From: Photobacterium atrarenae
Lineage (GTDB): Bacteria; Pseudomonadota; Gammaproteobacteria; Enterobacterales; Vibrionaceae
Length of the DNA stretch: 64,000 nt
Assembly (NCBI RefSeq): GCF_024380015.1
Contig: NZ_CP101509.1
Coordinates: forward strand, 868,001 to 932,000
Reading direction: 5' to 3'
The stretch's first letter is position 1. Every line of letters begins with the position of its first letter. Below, in pieces: positions 9,807 through 18,812 of the stretch. Made by a program: the position numbers and the translations under genes. The notes beneath the pieces were generated by a model. That model was not told the DNA's origin, did no database searches, and saw nothing but the letters and a program-made list of their open reading frames with translations.

Positions 9807-10123
9807 CTCAACTGATTTCTGGGGCATTCAATCTGAGCTCAGGGAAAAAAGCAGTCACTGGGCGGCTCTGTTGCTGTTTGCACTTTGACTTAGCCGTCGA
9901 ACTTCATCGGGCCACATGACTCACTTCACCCAGCCCTTTAGTGCGGGTAATTCGAACGTGAAGGTTACCGTCTTTGGCTGAATCCAGTGCAGGGCGAGCC
10001 GTCAGCAAAGCAGATTTTGATGGCTGTCATGCTTACCCGCCGGGCTTTAGTTTTATCCAGCCCTCATAATTGCGTCTGGACGACACGCGTTGGCGCTCAG
10101 GCCTGTCGGTGGCAGTCACCGGA
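9807..10123. other. Intergenic stretch, nothing firm
   Basis: About 317 bases between the convergent CZB chemoreceptor and AraC-type genes. No strong terminator hairpin, repeat or credible gene was found. A broken minus-strand frame across 9880-10060 looks vaguely protein-like, but it has stops and matches nothing I recognise. Confidence 0.35.
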
Positions 10124-10900
10124 TTAGCGCGCGGCCATATATTGCTTCGGCGGTCGTCCCAGGGTCTTTTTGAAGAAAGTGATAAAGGCGCTGACGGACT
10201 CATAACCCAATTGCTCGGAGACCTGCTGGACCGGATTGCCGGAAGTCAGCTGCTGGAGCGCCACCACAATGTGTAGCTGTTTGCGCCAGTTGCCAAAAGT
10301 CAGCCCGGTTTGCTGTTTCACCAACCGCGAGAGAGTCTTCTCGCTCATCGCATACGCGCTGGCCCACTGGGCCATGGTGCGGCGGTCGGCCGGATCGGTC
10401 AGCAGGGCGGTGGCAATTTGATTGAGCCGTGGCTCCTGCGGGATTGGGAAATCGAATTGCTCACGCGGCATGGTTGGTAGTTCATCGAGCAATACCTGAA
10501 CCAGCCTCGCGGTCGGGCTGTCTGCCGGATAATCCTGCGGGCGGGCGGCGAGGGCGATCAGGATTTCGCGGATCAACGGGCTGACGGATAAGGTACAGAC
10601 CTGATCCGGCATGTCGGCGGCATCGGGCTCAATAAACAACATGTAGCCTTCTCCCTCCGGTGTGAGCTGGTTGCTGTGGGGAACATCGCCCGGGATCCAG
10701 ACCGCAGAGTACGGTGGTACAATCCAGATGGCATCTTTGATCCGGCTGGTGACAGAACCGCAGGTCGGCATCACCAGTTGTCCTTTGCGGTGCTGGTGGT
10801 AGGGCGACTCTGCGACCCGTTCATCGGCCTGGGTATACAGGATATCGACAGCGTGCGTTGTGTTGTCGACATCCGAGAACAGGGGCGTTTGGGCGGTCAT
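10124..10900 (-). CDS. AraC-family regulator, NimR-like
   Basis: 258 residues: an N-terminal cupin-like sensing domain (YHQHRKGQLV near 38-47; WIPGDVPHSN) and a C-terminal double helix-turn-helix ending LGYESVSAFITFFKKTLGRPPKQY, the AraC signature. It is divergent from an MFS exporter of the NimT/CynX type. The same regulator and exporter arrangement is known for nimR/nimT in Escherichia coli, where NimR represses the 2-nitroimidazole exporter. The orthology here is inferred from domain type and arrangement only. Confidence 0.8.
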   Translation of the reverse strand: MTAQTPLFSDVDNTTHAVDILYTQADERVAESPYHQHRKGQLVMPTCGSVTSRIKDAIWIVPPYSAVWIPGDVPHSNQLTPEGEGYMLFIEPDAADMPDQVCTLSVSPLIREILIALAARPQDYPADSPTARLVQVLLDELPTMPREQFDFPIPQEPRLNQIATALLTDPADRRTMAQWASAYAMSEKTLSRLVKQQTGLTFGNWRKQLHIVVALQQLTSGNPVQQVSEQLGYESVSAFITFFKKTLGRPPKQYMAAR

Positions 10901-10992
10901 CTTGTCCGAATTTAGCAGTAAAATGTCTATTTATCTTAATTCAGCAATCCGTAAACCGTCTATAGTGCCGGGCATGGATTCTTCATTTGGTC

Positions 10993-12222
10993 ATGCTTAT
11001 GCGAAATAAATCGCTCACGCCCATCTCGTGCTGGTTTTTACTGGCATTACTTTTTATCGCCCTCAATATGCGGGCGCCGTTCACCAGCTTGTCGCCGTTG
11101 CTGGATGAAATTAGCCACTCGCTTTCTCTGAGTGCGACTCAGGCGGGCTTGCTGACAACCTTGCCGTTGATTGCATTTGCGCTTTTCTCGCCCTTTGCCT
11201 CGGCTCTGGCCAGAAGGTTAGGGCTGGAAGTGACGATTATGCTGGGATTGGTGTTGATCTCTGTCGGGGTGATGGTGCGCGCTATGAGTGCGATCCCGGC
11301 ATTGTTTTCCGGCACCCTGCTGCTGGGGATCGGCATTGCAGTGGCGAATGTGTTGCTACCCGGGTTGCTCAAGCGCGATCATGCCCGCCACGCGGCATCG
11401 CTGACCGCACTGTACGTGTTGATCATGAGTGTCGGGGCCGCACTGGGCTCTAGTGTGGTGATCCCGCTCGCCCGGTTGGCTGAGCAGTCGATGGCGGCAA
11501 GTGTCCCAGGTTGGTCCGTGGCGCTACTGTGGTCTTTGCCGCTTTCACTCTGTGCCGCGCTGATATGGCTGCCTCGGCTTTGGGCCAGCCGCCGTGCGAC
11601 AGTACAACCGACATCCGGCCAGGGGATTGGGCCTTTGCTGCGCTCGAAAGTGGCCTGGCAGATCACCCTGTTCCTCGGCCTGAATTCTTTCATCAACTAT
11701 GTTTTTGTCAGCTGGTTTGCTGTGATGGCGATGGATCTGGGGTTCAGTGCTGAAAAAGCCGGGATCTACCACGGGTTGATGCAACTGGCAGGGGCTGCAC
11801 CTGCGTTGGTGATGGTGCCCTTGATGGCCAAAGTGAAGAACGTTCGGTTTATCGCGGCGATAATGATTATGGCGACGTTGGTCGGTGTGGCTGGTTTGAT
11901 GATGATGTCATCACTGGCGTTGTTCTGGGCACTATTGCTCGGCGTCGGGCAGGGCGGCGCGTTTATTCTCGGCCTGTCGATGATCAGTCTGCGTAGTGAC
12001 AGCCCGGAGCAGGCCACTGCGTTATCCGGCATGGCGCAGTGCCTTGGTTATCTGCTGGCCGCGACCGGCCCGGTGGTGATCGGCTATCTGTACGAAACCA
12101 GCCAGGACTGGGATTCGGCGTTGTCCCTGATGCTGGGGGTGATTCTGGTATGGGGATACTGCGGGTTGATGGCTTGTAAGCCCGTGTCAGAATCGGTGGA
12201 AAATGTTTCAGCCACGGCTTGA
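10993..12222 (+). CDS. MFS transporter, NimT/CynX-like
   Basis: About 409 residues with twelve predicted membrane helices and a loop after helix 6. The opening NMRAPFTSLSPLLDEI is typical of the CynX/NimT group of major facilitator proteins. The start is set at ATG 10993; a TTG at 10987 and an ATG at 10999 are alternatives, and no site has a strong ribosome sequence. It is probably an exporter of a small organic compound, regulated by the divergent AraC-type gene. Confidence 0.83.
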   Translation: MLMRNKSLTPISCWFLLALLFIALNMRAPFTSLSPLLDEISHSLSLSATQAGLLTTLPLIAFALFSPFASALARRLGLEVTIMLGLVLISVGVMVRAMSAIPALFSGTLLLGIGIAVANVLLPGLLKRDHARHAASLTALYVLIMSVGAALGSSVVIPLARLAEQSMAASVPGWSVALLWSLPLSLCAALIWLPRLWASRRATVQPTSGQGIGPLLRSKVAWQITLFLGLNSFINYVFVSWFAVMAMDLGFSAEKAGIYHGLMQLAGAAPALVMVPLMAKVKNVRFIAAIMIMATLVGVAGLMMMSSLALFWALLLGVGQGGAFILGLSMISLRSDSPEQATALSGMAQCLGYLLAATGPVVIGYLYETSQDWDSALSLMLGVILVWGYCGLMACKPVSESVENVSATA

Positions 12223-12699
12223 GGCTTAGTTGCCCGTAGCGTCAGCGCTATCTGTGGCGAAAATGCTTTCTTCCGCCGCTGACGATCTTTCTTTGAGTGA
12301 CAGCGCGTATCGGCCCGGCATCATTGCCGGGCCGACTTGTTTGTGGCTTTTCTGGACAGGACAGGTGTGTCCGCAGCTTGAGCCCTAAGTTACTGGAACT
12401 GAATGTTGAATGCGAACATATCTTTTGGCACAGCGCCAGAGACTGAATTGAAAGGGCCCTGCAAACATGAAACTGCACAATTCAAAAATATCTCTAATAA
12501 TTCAAAATTATTTGATCTTATCAAAATATGTGATAAATTGGCGTCAGATTTGAGCAACTCGAATCCCCAAACATTGCGATCGCCTGGTAACAGAGGCGGT
12601 TGCATACCTGGTGACGCACTTCATGGTTTATATTGTGTGTCGTCAGTGTGCTGGTCAGCCAGCAACCCTGCTTGGAACACAGGGTTAAAATGGAACGGA
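12223..12699. other. Intergenic stretch with a GC-rich hairpin
   Basis: No credible gene. A perfect ten-base-pair stem CGGCCCGGCA / TGCCGGGCCG with a TCAT loop lies at 12311-12334, after the exporter gene; the following bases are only mildly T-rich, so it could be a weak terminator. A second short stem (AACCCTG / CAGGGTT, 12664-12686) lies just before the terminator at 12700. Small frames such as 12403-12810 lack support. Confidence 0.4.
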
Positions 12700-12734
12700 A
12701 AACGGCCCAGTGCAGCTGCTCTGGGCCGTTTTTT
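12700..12734. terminator. Bidirectional intrinsic terminator
   Basis: Stem AACGGCCCAG / CTGGGCCGTT with a ten-base loop. TTTT follows on the plus strand and TTTT also on the minus strand. It lies just beyond the stop of the minus-strand GNAT gene, so it most likely ends that transcript. Confidence 0.75.
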
Positions 12735-12785
12735 CATGGCTTGCTTTCGGGAAGCCCGAGTTGCTTTTGGGAGACCTGAGTTGCT

Positions 12786-13277
12786 TTACTGGTTGGTTTC
12801 CAGCACGTAGTAGTCAATTTCAGCTTGCGTGTGGTCATAGCCAAACCCGAGCTTCTCCAGTACCTTTTGAGACGCCGTATTGACCGGATCAATCCCGGCA
12901 ATGAATCGGGTTCTCCCGCCAGTGTCTGCCAGGTGATTGATCAGCCCCTGCATCGCTTCAGTTGCCAGCCCCTGTCCCCAGCACGGCTCGGCAATCACAT
13001 AACCAATGCGGTATTGCGCCGTTCCTTCCGGAAATACAAACAGGTAACCTGCTACCTGATCGGCCAAAGTGATTCGGACAATTGTGCCGATACTGAGCCG
13101 GCGATCGAGCCACTGCGCGACATCATCCTGAGTTTCCAGTTGACTGCAGTCCGGCGGCAAATAGCGGCTGACGCTGTCGGTGAACAGGGTTCTGAGTTCC
13201 TGGTCGAGTCCCGGCTGGGCTCTGTCCAGCGTTGCGGCTTGCAAGCGCTTTGTCTTAAAAGCAATGGGTTCCATCAT
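12786..13277 (-). CDS. GNAT-family N-acetyltransferase, RimJ/RimL type
   Basis: 163 residues. The N-terminal TKRLQAATLD is typical of the RimJ/RimL branch. The acetyl-CoA loop is represented by IGYVIAEPCWGQGLATEAM at about 90-108 (Q/RxxGxG/A), followed by NTASQKVLEKLGF near 134-146. It would transfer acetyl from acetyl-CoA to an amine, but the acceptor cannot be predicted. It starts about 90 bases from the stop of the membrane diguanylate cyclase on the same strand. Confidence 0.85.
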   Translation of the reverse strand: MMEPIAFKTKRLQAATLDRAQPGLDQELRTLFTDSVSRYLPPDCSQLETQDDVAQWLDRRLSIGTIVRITLADQVAGYLFVFPEGTAQYRIGYVIAEPCWGQGLATEAMQGLINHLADTGGRTRFIAGIDPVNTASQKVLEKLGFGYDHTQAEIDYYVLETNQ

Positions 13278-13368
13278 CAGGGGTCATTCTCGTTGGGGGA
13301 TCGAATTGGGTGAGTTTACCATCAATCCTGATCTGGTCGAATCGATCGCCTATTATCGTTGCAAGAGA

Positions 13369-14664
13369 TTACTCCAGCGCGCTGCACACTTGGTTGCGGC
13401 CGGACGCCTTGGCGACGTATAGATATTTATCGGCCTCGGCCAGAGCGCGGTCGATACTGCCTTCCAGCTTGGCAATGCCAATGGAAACCGTGATTTTCGG
13501 GTCCAGCGGGGCGCTTTCGATACGTTGGCGGATTCGGTTAAAGATTTTCTCTGCTTCTGCCTGGGAATCCGCATTCAGAATCATCAGGAACTCTTCGCCG
13601 CCATAGCGAAACACAATGTCTTTCTTGCGGGCATTGTCTTTGAGCAACTGGGAAATCTGCTTAATGACCTTATCCCCGGTGATATGGCCGAAGGTGTCAT
13701 TGACGCTTTTGAAGTGGTCGATATCCAGCAGGGCCACAAACTGATCCGGCTGCGCCTCAATTTTCCGTTTATTGCGGTGCAGGTGTTTGCGGTTAAACAG
13801 CTGCGACAGCTCATCAATCGAAGACTGGTAATGGGCCTGTTTCCGCTTCCGGTTGACCTGGTATACGCTGAGCAGCAGCACAATCGCCACAAAACCAATG
13901 GCAGTCATCAGAAAATAAATTCGATCCACCAAGCGAAAGCGATCAATAAACAACATGTAGAGCGTCTGACCGCCGGAATTCATGATGCGATATGAAATAT
14001 TCTCGCTGCGATAGAGATAATAGCCCTCTGATGTCGGACTGGTTTTGAGGGTGTGCAGCAGTAACTTGTCGATCTTCCCCTTGTTTTCGCTGTGGGAAAA
14101 CAACACGTTGCCCTGGCTGTCGGTATTGAGCACCATCACGTTGTTGTTCGGGACCGCCCAGAGCTGCGCACTGTTAACGGTGGCGACATAGTGCAGGGGG
14201 ATCTGGCGATCGGTTGCCGTCAGGATGAAATAGCTGTTGCCGTTATCCGCGAGCGCGATATTGAACGGCGCCTCGCTGGCGTAGTGATCCAAGGCACCAA
14301 TATTGAGCTTTAAATCGGCGTTGAAGTTCCGGTAGTGAGTCTGATCCAACACATCAATCTGGGAGATATGATTCGACAGCGATTTGGGTAGTGCTTTGAC
14401 GACGGCGTTGGCCTCATACGTGGTTGTGGCTTGTTGCCTGACCAGCATCAGGGCGGCTTCGATGTTTTGAATTCGTTGTAGATAGACCAGCTCAACCAGT
14501 TCCAAATCTTCGGCCTGGGCGCGCAGCTTATAATTGTTGATGAAATTTTTCGGTGTGGTGACCAGCAAAATAAACAGCAAGATCAAAAGTGTTGCGACCA
14601 GCTCTCCTTTGACCGGGGAGAAAAACGTTAACAGCCTCAAAATGATCCCTTTCTTATGATCCAT
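13369..14664 (-). CDS. Membrane-bound GGDEF diguanylate cyclase
   Basis: 431 residues from the ATG at 14664 (a GTG ten codons upstream is possible). One membrane helix at about 22-36, a periplasmic sensing region of about 210 residues, a second helix at about 248-268, and a C-terminal GGDEF domain. The active site is GGEEF (355-359), with the inhibitory RxxD (RKKD, 346-349) five residues before it, so catalysis and product feedback are both expected. The periplasmic part resembles Cache-type sensors loosely; the ligand is unknown. Confidence 0.9.
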   Translation of the reverse strand: MDHKKGIILRLLTFFSPVKGELVATLLILLFILLVTTPKNFINNYKLRAQAEDLELVELVYLQRIQNIEAALMLVRQQATTTYEANAVVKALPKSLSNHISQIDVLDQTHYRNFNADLKLNIGALDHYASEAPFNIALADNGNSYFILTATDRQIPLHYVATVNSAQLWAVPNNNVMVLNTDSQGNVLFSHSENKGKIDKLLLHTLKTSPTSEGYYLYRSENISYRIMNSGGQTLYMLFIDRFRLVDRIYFLMTAIGFVAIVLLLSVYQVNRKRKQAHYQSSIDELSQLFNRKHLHRNKRKIEAQPDQFVALLDIDHFKSVNDTFGHITGDKVIKQISQLLKDNARKKDIVFRYGGEEFLMILNADSQAEAEKIFNRIRQRIESAPLDPKITVSIGIAKLEGSIDRALAEADKYLYVAKASGRNQVCSALE

Positions 14665-14960
14665 GAACACATCTCTGTACAAAGGCAATGTCACGGTAAA
14701 GCGGGATCTTGTTGCTATGGTTTACGTTTAGCCGTGTTCCCTTTCCCCAAGCGCCTCAGTTTGAATGCATTTGTTTGATCTCAGAGTTGCTTGACTGACG
14801 TCATTCTCCGAATTTAATCATTTAAATGCATATCACGCATACTATATCGTGTGAATGTGACAGTATAATGATGAATGTTTTCAAATAATTACTGCGAAAA
14901 TGAATTTGTATTGAGCGCTTTGTGAGTGCGCTCAGTCGGTTGGCGTTCCGCCGGAGCGGA

Positions 14961-15953
14961 TCAAGTCGAGTGTGGATGGCAGCGTTTGGATTGTGGCCAG
15001 TAAAATCCGATATATTTCCAGCTAACCCAGATCACCAGCGTGGTGGCGACCATCAATTCGAGCAAGGCCAGAGATTTGAGCCAGGTCCAGTGCGGGTAGT
15101 CGATCACCAGCCAGTCGGTCAGTCGTTCAATAGCAACAGCACTGATCACCGACGGGAAAGTCAGGGCTGCCAGTGATGGCTGAAAGCGCTGGTTGAGCAG
15201 GTTGATATAGAACAGGTACACCAGGATCGTCATGGTGATCGCAACCCCCGCCAAAGCTCCGGTCAGGACAGGATCCGGTTCAGTCATGTTGCTCAGGTAG
15301 GCCGCCAGGGACAGATTCACCGGTGCGGCCATAATCGCCAGCGTTGGTCGGGCTGGGCGGGGCAGACGACCGGCAAAACAGAGGCGGTAGAGCACCACGG
15401 GCAGCATCATAAAGTAAATGGCGACACAGACGTGGGTCATCAGTAACGCAAACTCGGTATGGCCGAGCTGCGGGCCGGCAAGCGTACCGCTGATTGCCCC
15501 CACCGGATATAAGAACCAGCTGGGGTAGAAGTTGATCAGGCGGAAACGTTTGATTTGATGATAAAAGAAGTACACTAGCATAAAGAAATGCAGGGCCAGC
15601 GCCGGATACCAGAGTATGCGTGCAACATGGATATGGATCGATGAAAGATAGTCGGCCAGTACCAGCATCGTCATGGTCATCGGGGCCATCAGGCTGCCGT
15701 AAAGCGGGTGGCGCAGATCCAGCAGGAAATTGCGCGGAAATAACAGGTACTTGAGGATCACCGGCATCAGGAGGGCTGCCCCCAGCACAGCGCAGATCCC
15801 GCGAATAATGTCACCGCTGCCGGGCATGAACAGTGCCCAGGCTAAACCAATGCCCGTGGTCGACAGAGCCAGTGCAGCCTGTGCTGTGGGTACTTGCCTG
15901 AGTGTCCCTCGAATTCCCGCCATGCGCGTTAGATCCCCCCATATGTCATTCAA
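14961..15953 (-). CDS. TDT/SLAC1-type transporter (TehA-like)
   Basis: 330 residues with about ten membrane helices. Segments such as SWFLYPVGAISGTLAGPQ and MAAPVNLSLAAYL match the pattern of the tellurite-resistance/dicarboxylate transporter family, which includes TehA and the plant anion channel SLAC1. The likely role is anion or tellurite export across the inner membrane; the substrate is not readable. The gene stands alone, with the structured RNA locus and the prophage beyond its 5' end. Confidence 0.8.
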   Translation of the reverse strand: MNDIWGDLTRMAGIRGTLRQVPTAQAALALSTTGIGLAWALFMPGSGDIIRGICAVLGAALLMPVILKYLLFPRNFLLDLRHPLYGSLMAPMTMTMLVLADYLSSIHIHVARILWYPALALHFFMLVYFFYHQIKRFRLINFYPSWFLYPVGAISGTLAGPQLGHTEFALLMTHVCVAIYFMMLPVVLYRLCFAGRLPRPARPTLAIMAAPVNLSLAAYLSNMTEPDPVLTGALAGVAITMTILVYLFYINLLNQRFQPSLAALTFPSVISAVAIERLTDWLVIDYPHWTWLKSLALLELMVATTLVIWVSWKYIGFYWPQSKRCHPHST

Positions 15954-16424
15954 ATGTTAATGCAGCGCTGAATTCTACACCAAAGCGATGGGGCAGCGCT
16001 CAGTTTTCCGAGTGATATAACAGTGCTGGCGGTCACGTTTTACGGAGCTTTTGGGCCAAAATGGATTTGCGAAAAGTGACAATTCATACCATATTTATAG
16101 AGAAGCTTGTAATGAGCCGCTTCTTGCTTAGCTTCTGGAGGATTAAGCTGTTTTCAAAGGGCTCAAGGGTGCAAGTTTCGTGTTGGTGGTTGCGTGAGCG
16201 GCTGCTGACAGAGCGGAAAGCTAAGTCGTGATGACTTAGTGACTTACAATTTGGTTAAGTGACAAAAAGTGAAATTACTTCTTCGCCAAATGACAGGAAT
16301 GTCCGATTTAAAGAAGTGACTGCATCGGACACGGCATACTCAACGTAATGAGTGGCGAAGCCTCAAGTAACAACGGCCTCGGATGCACCCAAGCGGTCAC
16401 TGAGGTGTTCATAAAACTTAATCC

Positions 16425-16457
16425 AAGCCGCACTGCAATGGTGCGGCTTTCTATTTG
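16425..16457 (+). terminator. Intrinsic terminator containing the att core
   Basis: Nine-base-pair stem AAGCCGCAC / GTGCGGCTT (16425-16433 and 16441-16449), then TTTCTATTTG. The phage core begins inside the 5' arm, so integration keeps the hairpin on the left side; at attR the left arm is missing. Confidence 0.7.
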
Positions 16458-16458
16458 T
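16432..16458. other. attL core
   Basis: 27-bp sequence beginning ACTGCAATGGTG and ending CTATTTGT, identical to the copy at 61438-61464. Beyond the core the flanks match only in scattered bases. Confidence 0.88.
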
Positions 16459-16522
16459 ATAAGCTAAAGAAAAATAAAGACTTTTCTCCATTTTTACCCT
16501 GTTTTTGAAGCCATTTGGGCGC

Positions 16523-16569
16523 ATTTTGGAACCTTATAAATCAACAGCTTATGGCGGGGTTTTGGAACC
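16523..16569. repeat. Putative integrase arm-type sites, left side
   Basis: Two copies of TTTTGGAACC at 16524-16533 and 16560-16569, just inside attL. Three more copies lie just inside attR. The spacing and restriction to the two att arms fit lambda-type arm-binding sites. Confidence 0.6.
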
Positions 16570-16574
16570 GTTTT

Positions 16575-17138
16575 TCAGCCCAAAACACGGTTTTTCATCC
16601 AGCCATAGGTAAAGGTTTCGTTCTTGTCTCGGGCTTCCGTGATGTCCAGATATCTGGCTCCCTGACTGCAGTTGAGTGACTGCCAGAGAACCGCTTCTCC
16701 TTCTTTCCCACGACGTGATAAATACGCCTTTAAGGCTCGGATCGTTGCCGGCCCGATATGGCCATCTATGACCAGGTCATCATAGTAGGCTTGCTTGTTG
16801 TTGTAGACGTTCAGCCAACGCTGCAGGAATTTGGCTGCAACGCTTTGGCCCATATTGATGCCGGTATCGATGAGTTCTTCACCAATCACAGCGCTTACGG
16901 CGTGAACCTCATTAAACCGGGGTGTTTTGATGTACCGGTTTGTGTAGATCTCGCGGGCCAGTTCCTGGGTAAGCTCGGACATAGGGCCCTGGTATCCGTA
17001 TTTCCGCGCTGTGGCTTCAGTGATCCCCCAGGTGGTGTTCCCACCAAGATCATCACTATCATTCGAACGGTGGCCTTCCTTCTTCAAAATCTCGCTGACG
17101 ATTTGCGCCAGAGAGCGTGCTGCAGGTTGTTTACGCAT
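16575..17138 (-). CDS. Endolysin, GH108-type muramidase with peptidoglycan-binding domain
   Basis: 187 residues from the ATG at 17138, which follows a strong AAAGGAGG; a longer frame from 17171 is less likely. The N-terminal catalytic part has EILKKEGH...LGGNTTWGIT, the GH108 pattern with catalytic Glu in the EGG-like motif, and the C-terminal half looks like the PG_binding_3 domain that follows it in this family. It cleaves the cell-wall glycan to release virions. There is no signal peptide, so it depends on the holin encoded at 33409. It sits at the far left end, on the opposite strand to the late operon. Confidence 0.85.
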   Translation of the reverse strand: MRKQPAARSLAQIVSEILKKEGHRSNDSDDLGGNTTWGITEATARKYGYQGPMSELTQELAREIYTNRYIKTPRFNEVHAVSAVIGEELIDTGINMGQSVAAKFLQRWLNVYNNKQAYYDDLVIDGHIGPATIRALKAYLSRRGKEGEAVLWQSLNCSQGARYLDITEARDKNETFTYGWMKNRVLG

Positions 17139-17765
17139 AGTTGCCTCCTTTAGGTCTATGCGCATTCTCATCTCGCCGGCAACGTCATCAGAGGGCGTTC
17201 TGTCGCGACGTACCAGGTGTTATCCCCCTATACAGAACGCCCATCTTCAGAAAGCGCCTTCTCACCCCAAATCGTCGTTCCCCCGCACCCCCTGAGAGGG
17301 TTAGGGGCGCCCGGGTTGGATGTGGCAGCGTGAAAAATAGGATGGCGCGGCTTACCCCAGCCTGCAAGCCCGGGGGCACAGGATATTGTTCTAAGTTGTG
17401 GACCTGTGGATGCTTGTCGCTAATCCCTTGTCCTTGCTGGGTTTGTTGCTTTATTTCATCCATGAGTTAGCCCATTTATTCCATGGGTTCGTGTTTATCT
17501 TCCATGCTTTTCACTTTTGTCGTTTTTCGCCGCCGCTCCTCTTTCTTTTCTTCTTTCTTTTTAAAAAAGAGAGAGATAGAGAGCTAAGGAAGAGAGAAAA
17601 GGCTAAAAATCGCATCCACAGGTTAGCCATGAGGGGTATTTTTCGTTCCATGGATTTTTGACGGCTCCATGAGTGATTCCATGGATAATTCAAAGCCCTC
17701 CGATAGCCTGTAGGCCGCATGAATACTGGGCTCAATGAGTTCTCACCCTTAGGATCCATGGCTCC
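17139..17765. repeat. Iteron-like repeats and a purine/pyrimidine switch upstream of the XerC/D-like gene
   Basis: No credible gene. Nine copies of (T/G)CCATG start at 17459, 17480, 17501, 17626, 17647, 17666, 17678, 17755 and 17763. The first three are spaced exactly 21 bp apart, as are the fourth and fifth. The last copy contains the start codon of the recombinase gene. Between the clusters a 27-base pyrimidine run (17536-17562) turns directly into a 40-base purine-rich run. This looks like a replication origin or a multi-site operator rather than coding DNA. Confidence 0.5.
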
Positions 17766-18812
17766 ATGAGTTTTTCTGCCCCCGGTACCAAAATCGTTAA
17801 CGAGCAAACTGACGTGTTGCTGGTTGATCAGTTCCTGAATTGGAAAAAGGAGAATGAGAACTGCAGTGCGAAGACAGTGACAAAGTACCGGAAGATCCTG
17901 GAGCAACTCGGCACTTATCTCGATGGCCAGTACCTTGGAGCTACTTTGGGGACGCTGGAGCAGTTCACTGGCGGCCAGTTGCACCGAATGGGCTATTCGG
18001 CCGCCTCCCGAAAGGTGGCCGTTGCTGCGGTTCGCGGGTTCTACAAGTATTTGCGCCAAAGGCAGCACATTAGAACCAACCCGGCGCATGACCTGGTGTA
18101 TCCGAAATCCGGAAAACGCTTGCCCCGGGCAATGGGGTTGCACAGCGCCGAAGCCATTTTGCTGCAACCGGATTTGGACACGTTCGGCGGCATCCGGGAC
18201 AGCGCTATGCTGGCTCTGTTGCTGGGGTGTGGTTTCCGGGTGTCAGGCCTGTGTGATCTGAATGAATCAAACCTAGTCTGGTACAAGCACCAGGGCGCAG
18301 ACCGACTGGCAATTCGGTTACAAGAGAAAGGCGATAAAGAGCGGATGGTCCCGGTACCGTCAGAGGCCATGTTGCTTCTGCAGGCCTATCTTGGCCATCC
18401 GGACCTGCAAGGCATTGACCGACTGCTCGATGACGGCGACCAGGTGCTGTTTGTGAACCTGCGGAATCGCCATATTCCGGAGTGGGACTACCGCGGTGAA
18501 CTCAGGCGGCTATCAACCCGGGCCGTAGACCGGATGATAAAATACTATGCGATAGCTGCCGGCGTTCCTGAAGACCAGGCGCACCCGCATGCCCTTCGCC
18601 ACTTGTTTGGTACCGAACTGGCCGAGTCTGATGCTTCCACATTGCAGATTCAGTCCCTCATGGGCCATGCCGACCCGAAAACCTCTGCAATCTATACCCA
18701 TATCGCGATGCGCAAGATGACCAATGTACTGGATAAAGGCAACCCACTCGGCAAGATCTCAACGCCGGTATCCGCTTTGCTGCGTGAAATGCAGAAAGGC
18801 GGTGCTCTATGA
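17766..18812 (+). CDS. Tyrosine recombinase, XerC/D-like
   Basis: 348 residues: N-terminal SAM-like core-binding domain (about 18-105) and C-terminal catalytic domain with all key residues visible: Arg in GCGFRVSGL, Lys in KGDKERMVPV, HALRH, GHADP and the nucleophile Tyr in SAIYTH. It is one of three tyrosine recombinases in this prophage and the farthest from the attR integrase. Its stop overlaps the start of the GroES-like gene (ATGA). Its start codon lies inside an iteron-like repeat, so its own transcription may be controlled there. Possible roles are dimer resolution or DNA inversion rather than integration. Confidence 0.85.
   Translation: MSFSAPGTKIVNEQTDVLLVDQFLNWKKENENCSAKTVTKYRKILEQLGTYLDGQYLGATLGTLEQFTGGQLHRMGYSAASRKVAVAAVRGFYKYLRQRQHIRTNPAHDLVYPKSGKRLPRAMGLHSAEAILLQPDLDTFGGIRDSAMLALLLGCGFRVSGLCDLNESNLVWYKHQGADRLAIRLQEKGDKERMVPVPSEAMLLLQAYLGHPDLQGIDRLLDDGDQVLFVNLRNRHIPEWDYRGELRRLSTRAVDRMIKYYAIAAGVPEDQAHPHALRHLFGTELAESDASTLQIQSLMGHADPKTSAIYTHIAMRKMTNVLDKGNPLGKISTPVSALLREMQKGGAL

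Larger units (their letters stand above)
16110..16458 (+). ncRNA. Putative structured non-coding RNA ending at the phage attachment site
   Basis: No reading frame, but many nested complementary segments: AGCCGCT/AGCGGCT (16115-16121 with 16197-16203), CTAAGTC/GACTTAG (16220-16238), CTTCGCCA/TGGCGAAG (16281-16288 with 16353-16360) enclosing GTCCGAT/ATCGGAC and ACTCA/TGAGT, and CCTCA/TGAGG. The stretch ends in an intrinsic terminator. It does not match RNase P, tmRNA, 6S or SRP RNA as I know them. Phages often integrate into RNA genes, which fits. The 5' end is a guess. Confidence 0.45.

Noticed and set aside
12403..12810. Plus-strand frame of 135 codons
   Set aside because: It crosses a terminator hairpin and the end of the GNAT gene; no protein-like segments.
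16110..16458. RNase P RNA, tmRNA or 6S RNA
   Set aside because: The hallmark conserved segments of these RNAs, such as GAGGAAAGTCC of RNase P, are absent.
17398..17661. Plus-strand frame with a hydrophobic start and Lys/Arg-rich end
   Set aside because: It is read from the pyrimidine and purine runs, so it is low-complexity translation; no ribosome site and no known family.
17766..18812. Protelomerase of a linear plasmid-prophage
   Set aside because: The protein is only 348 residues and is of the XerC/D type; clear att sites show integration instead.
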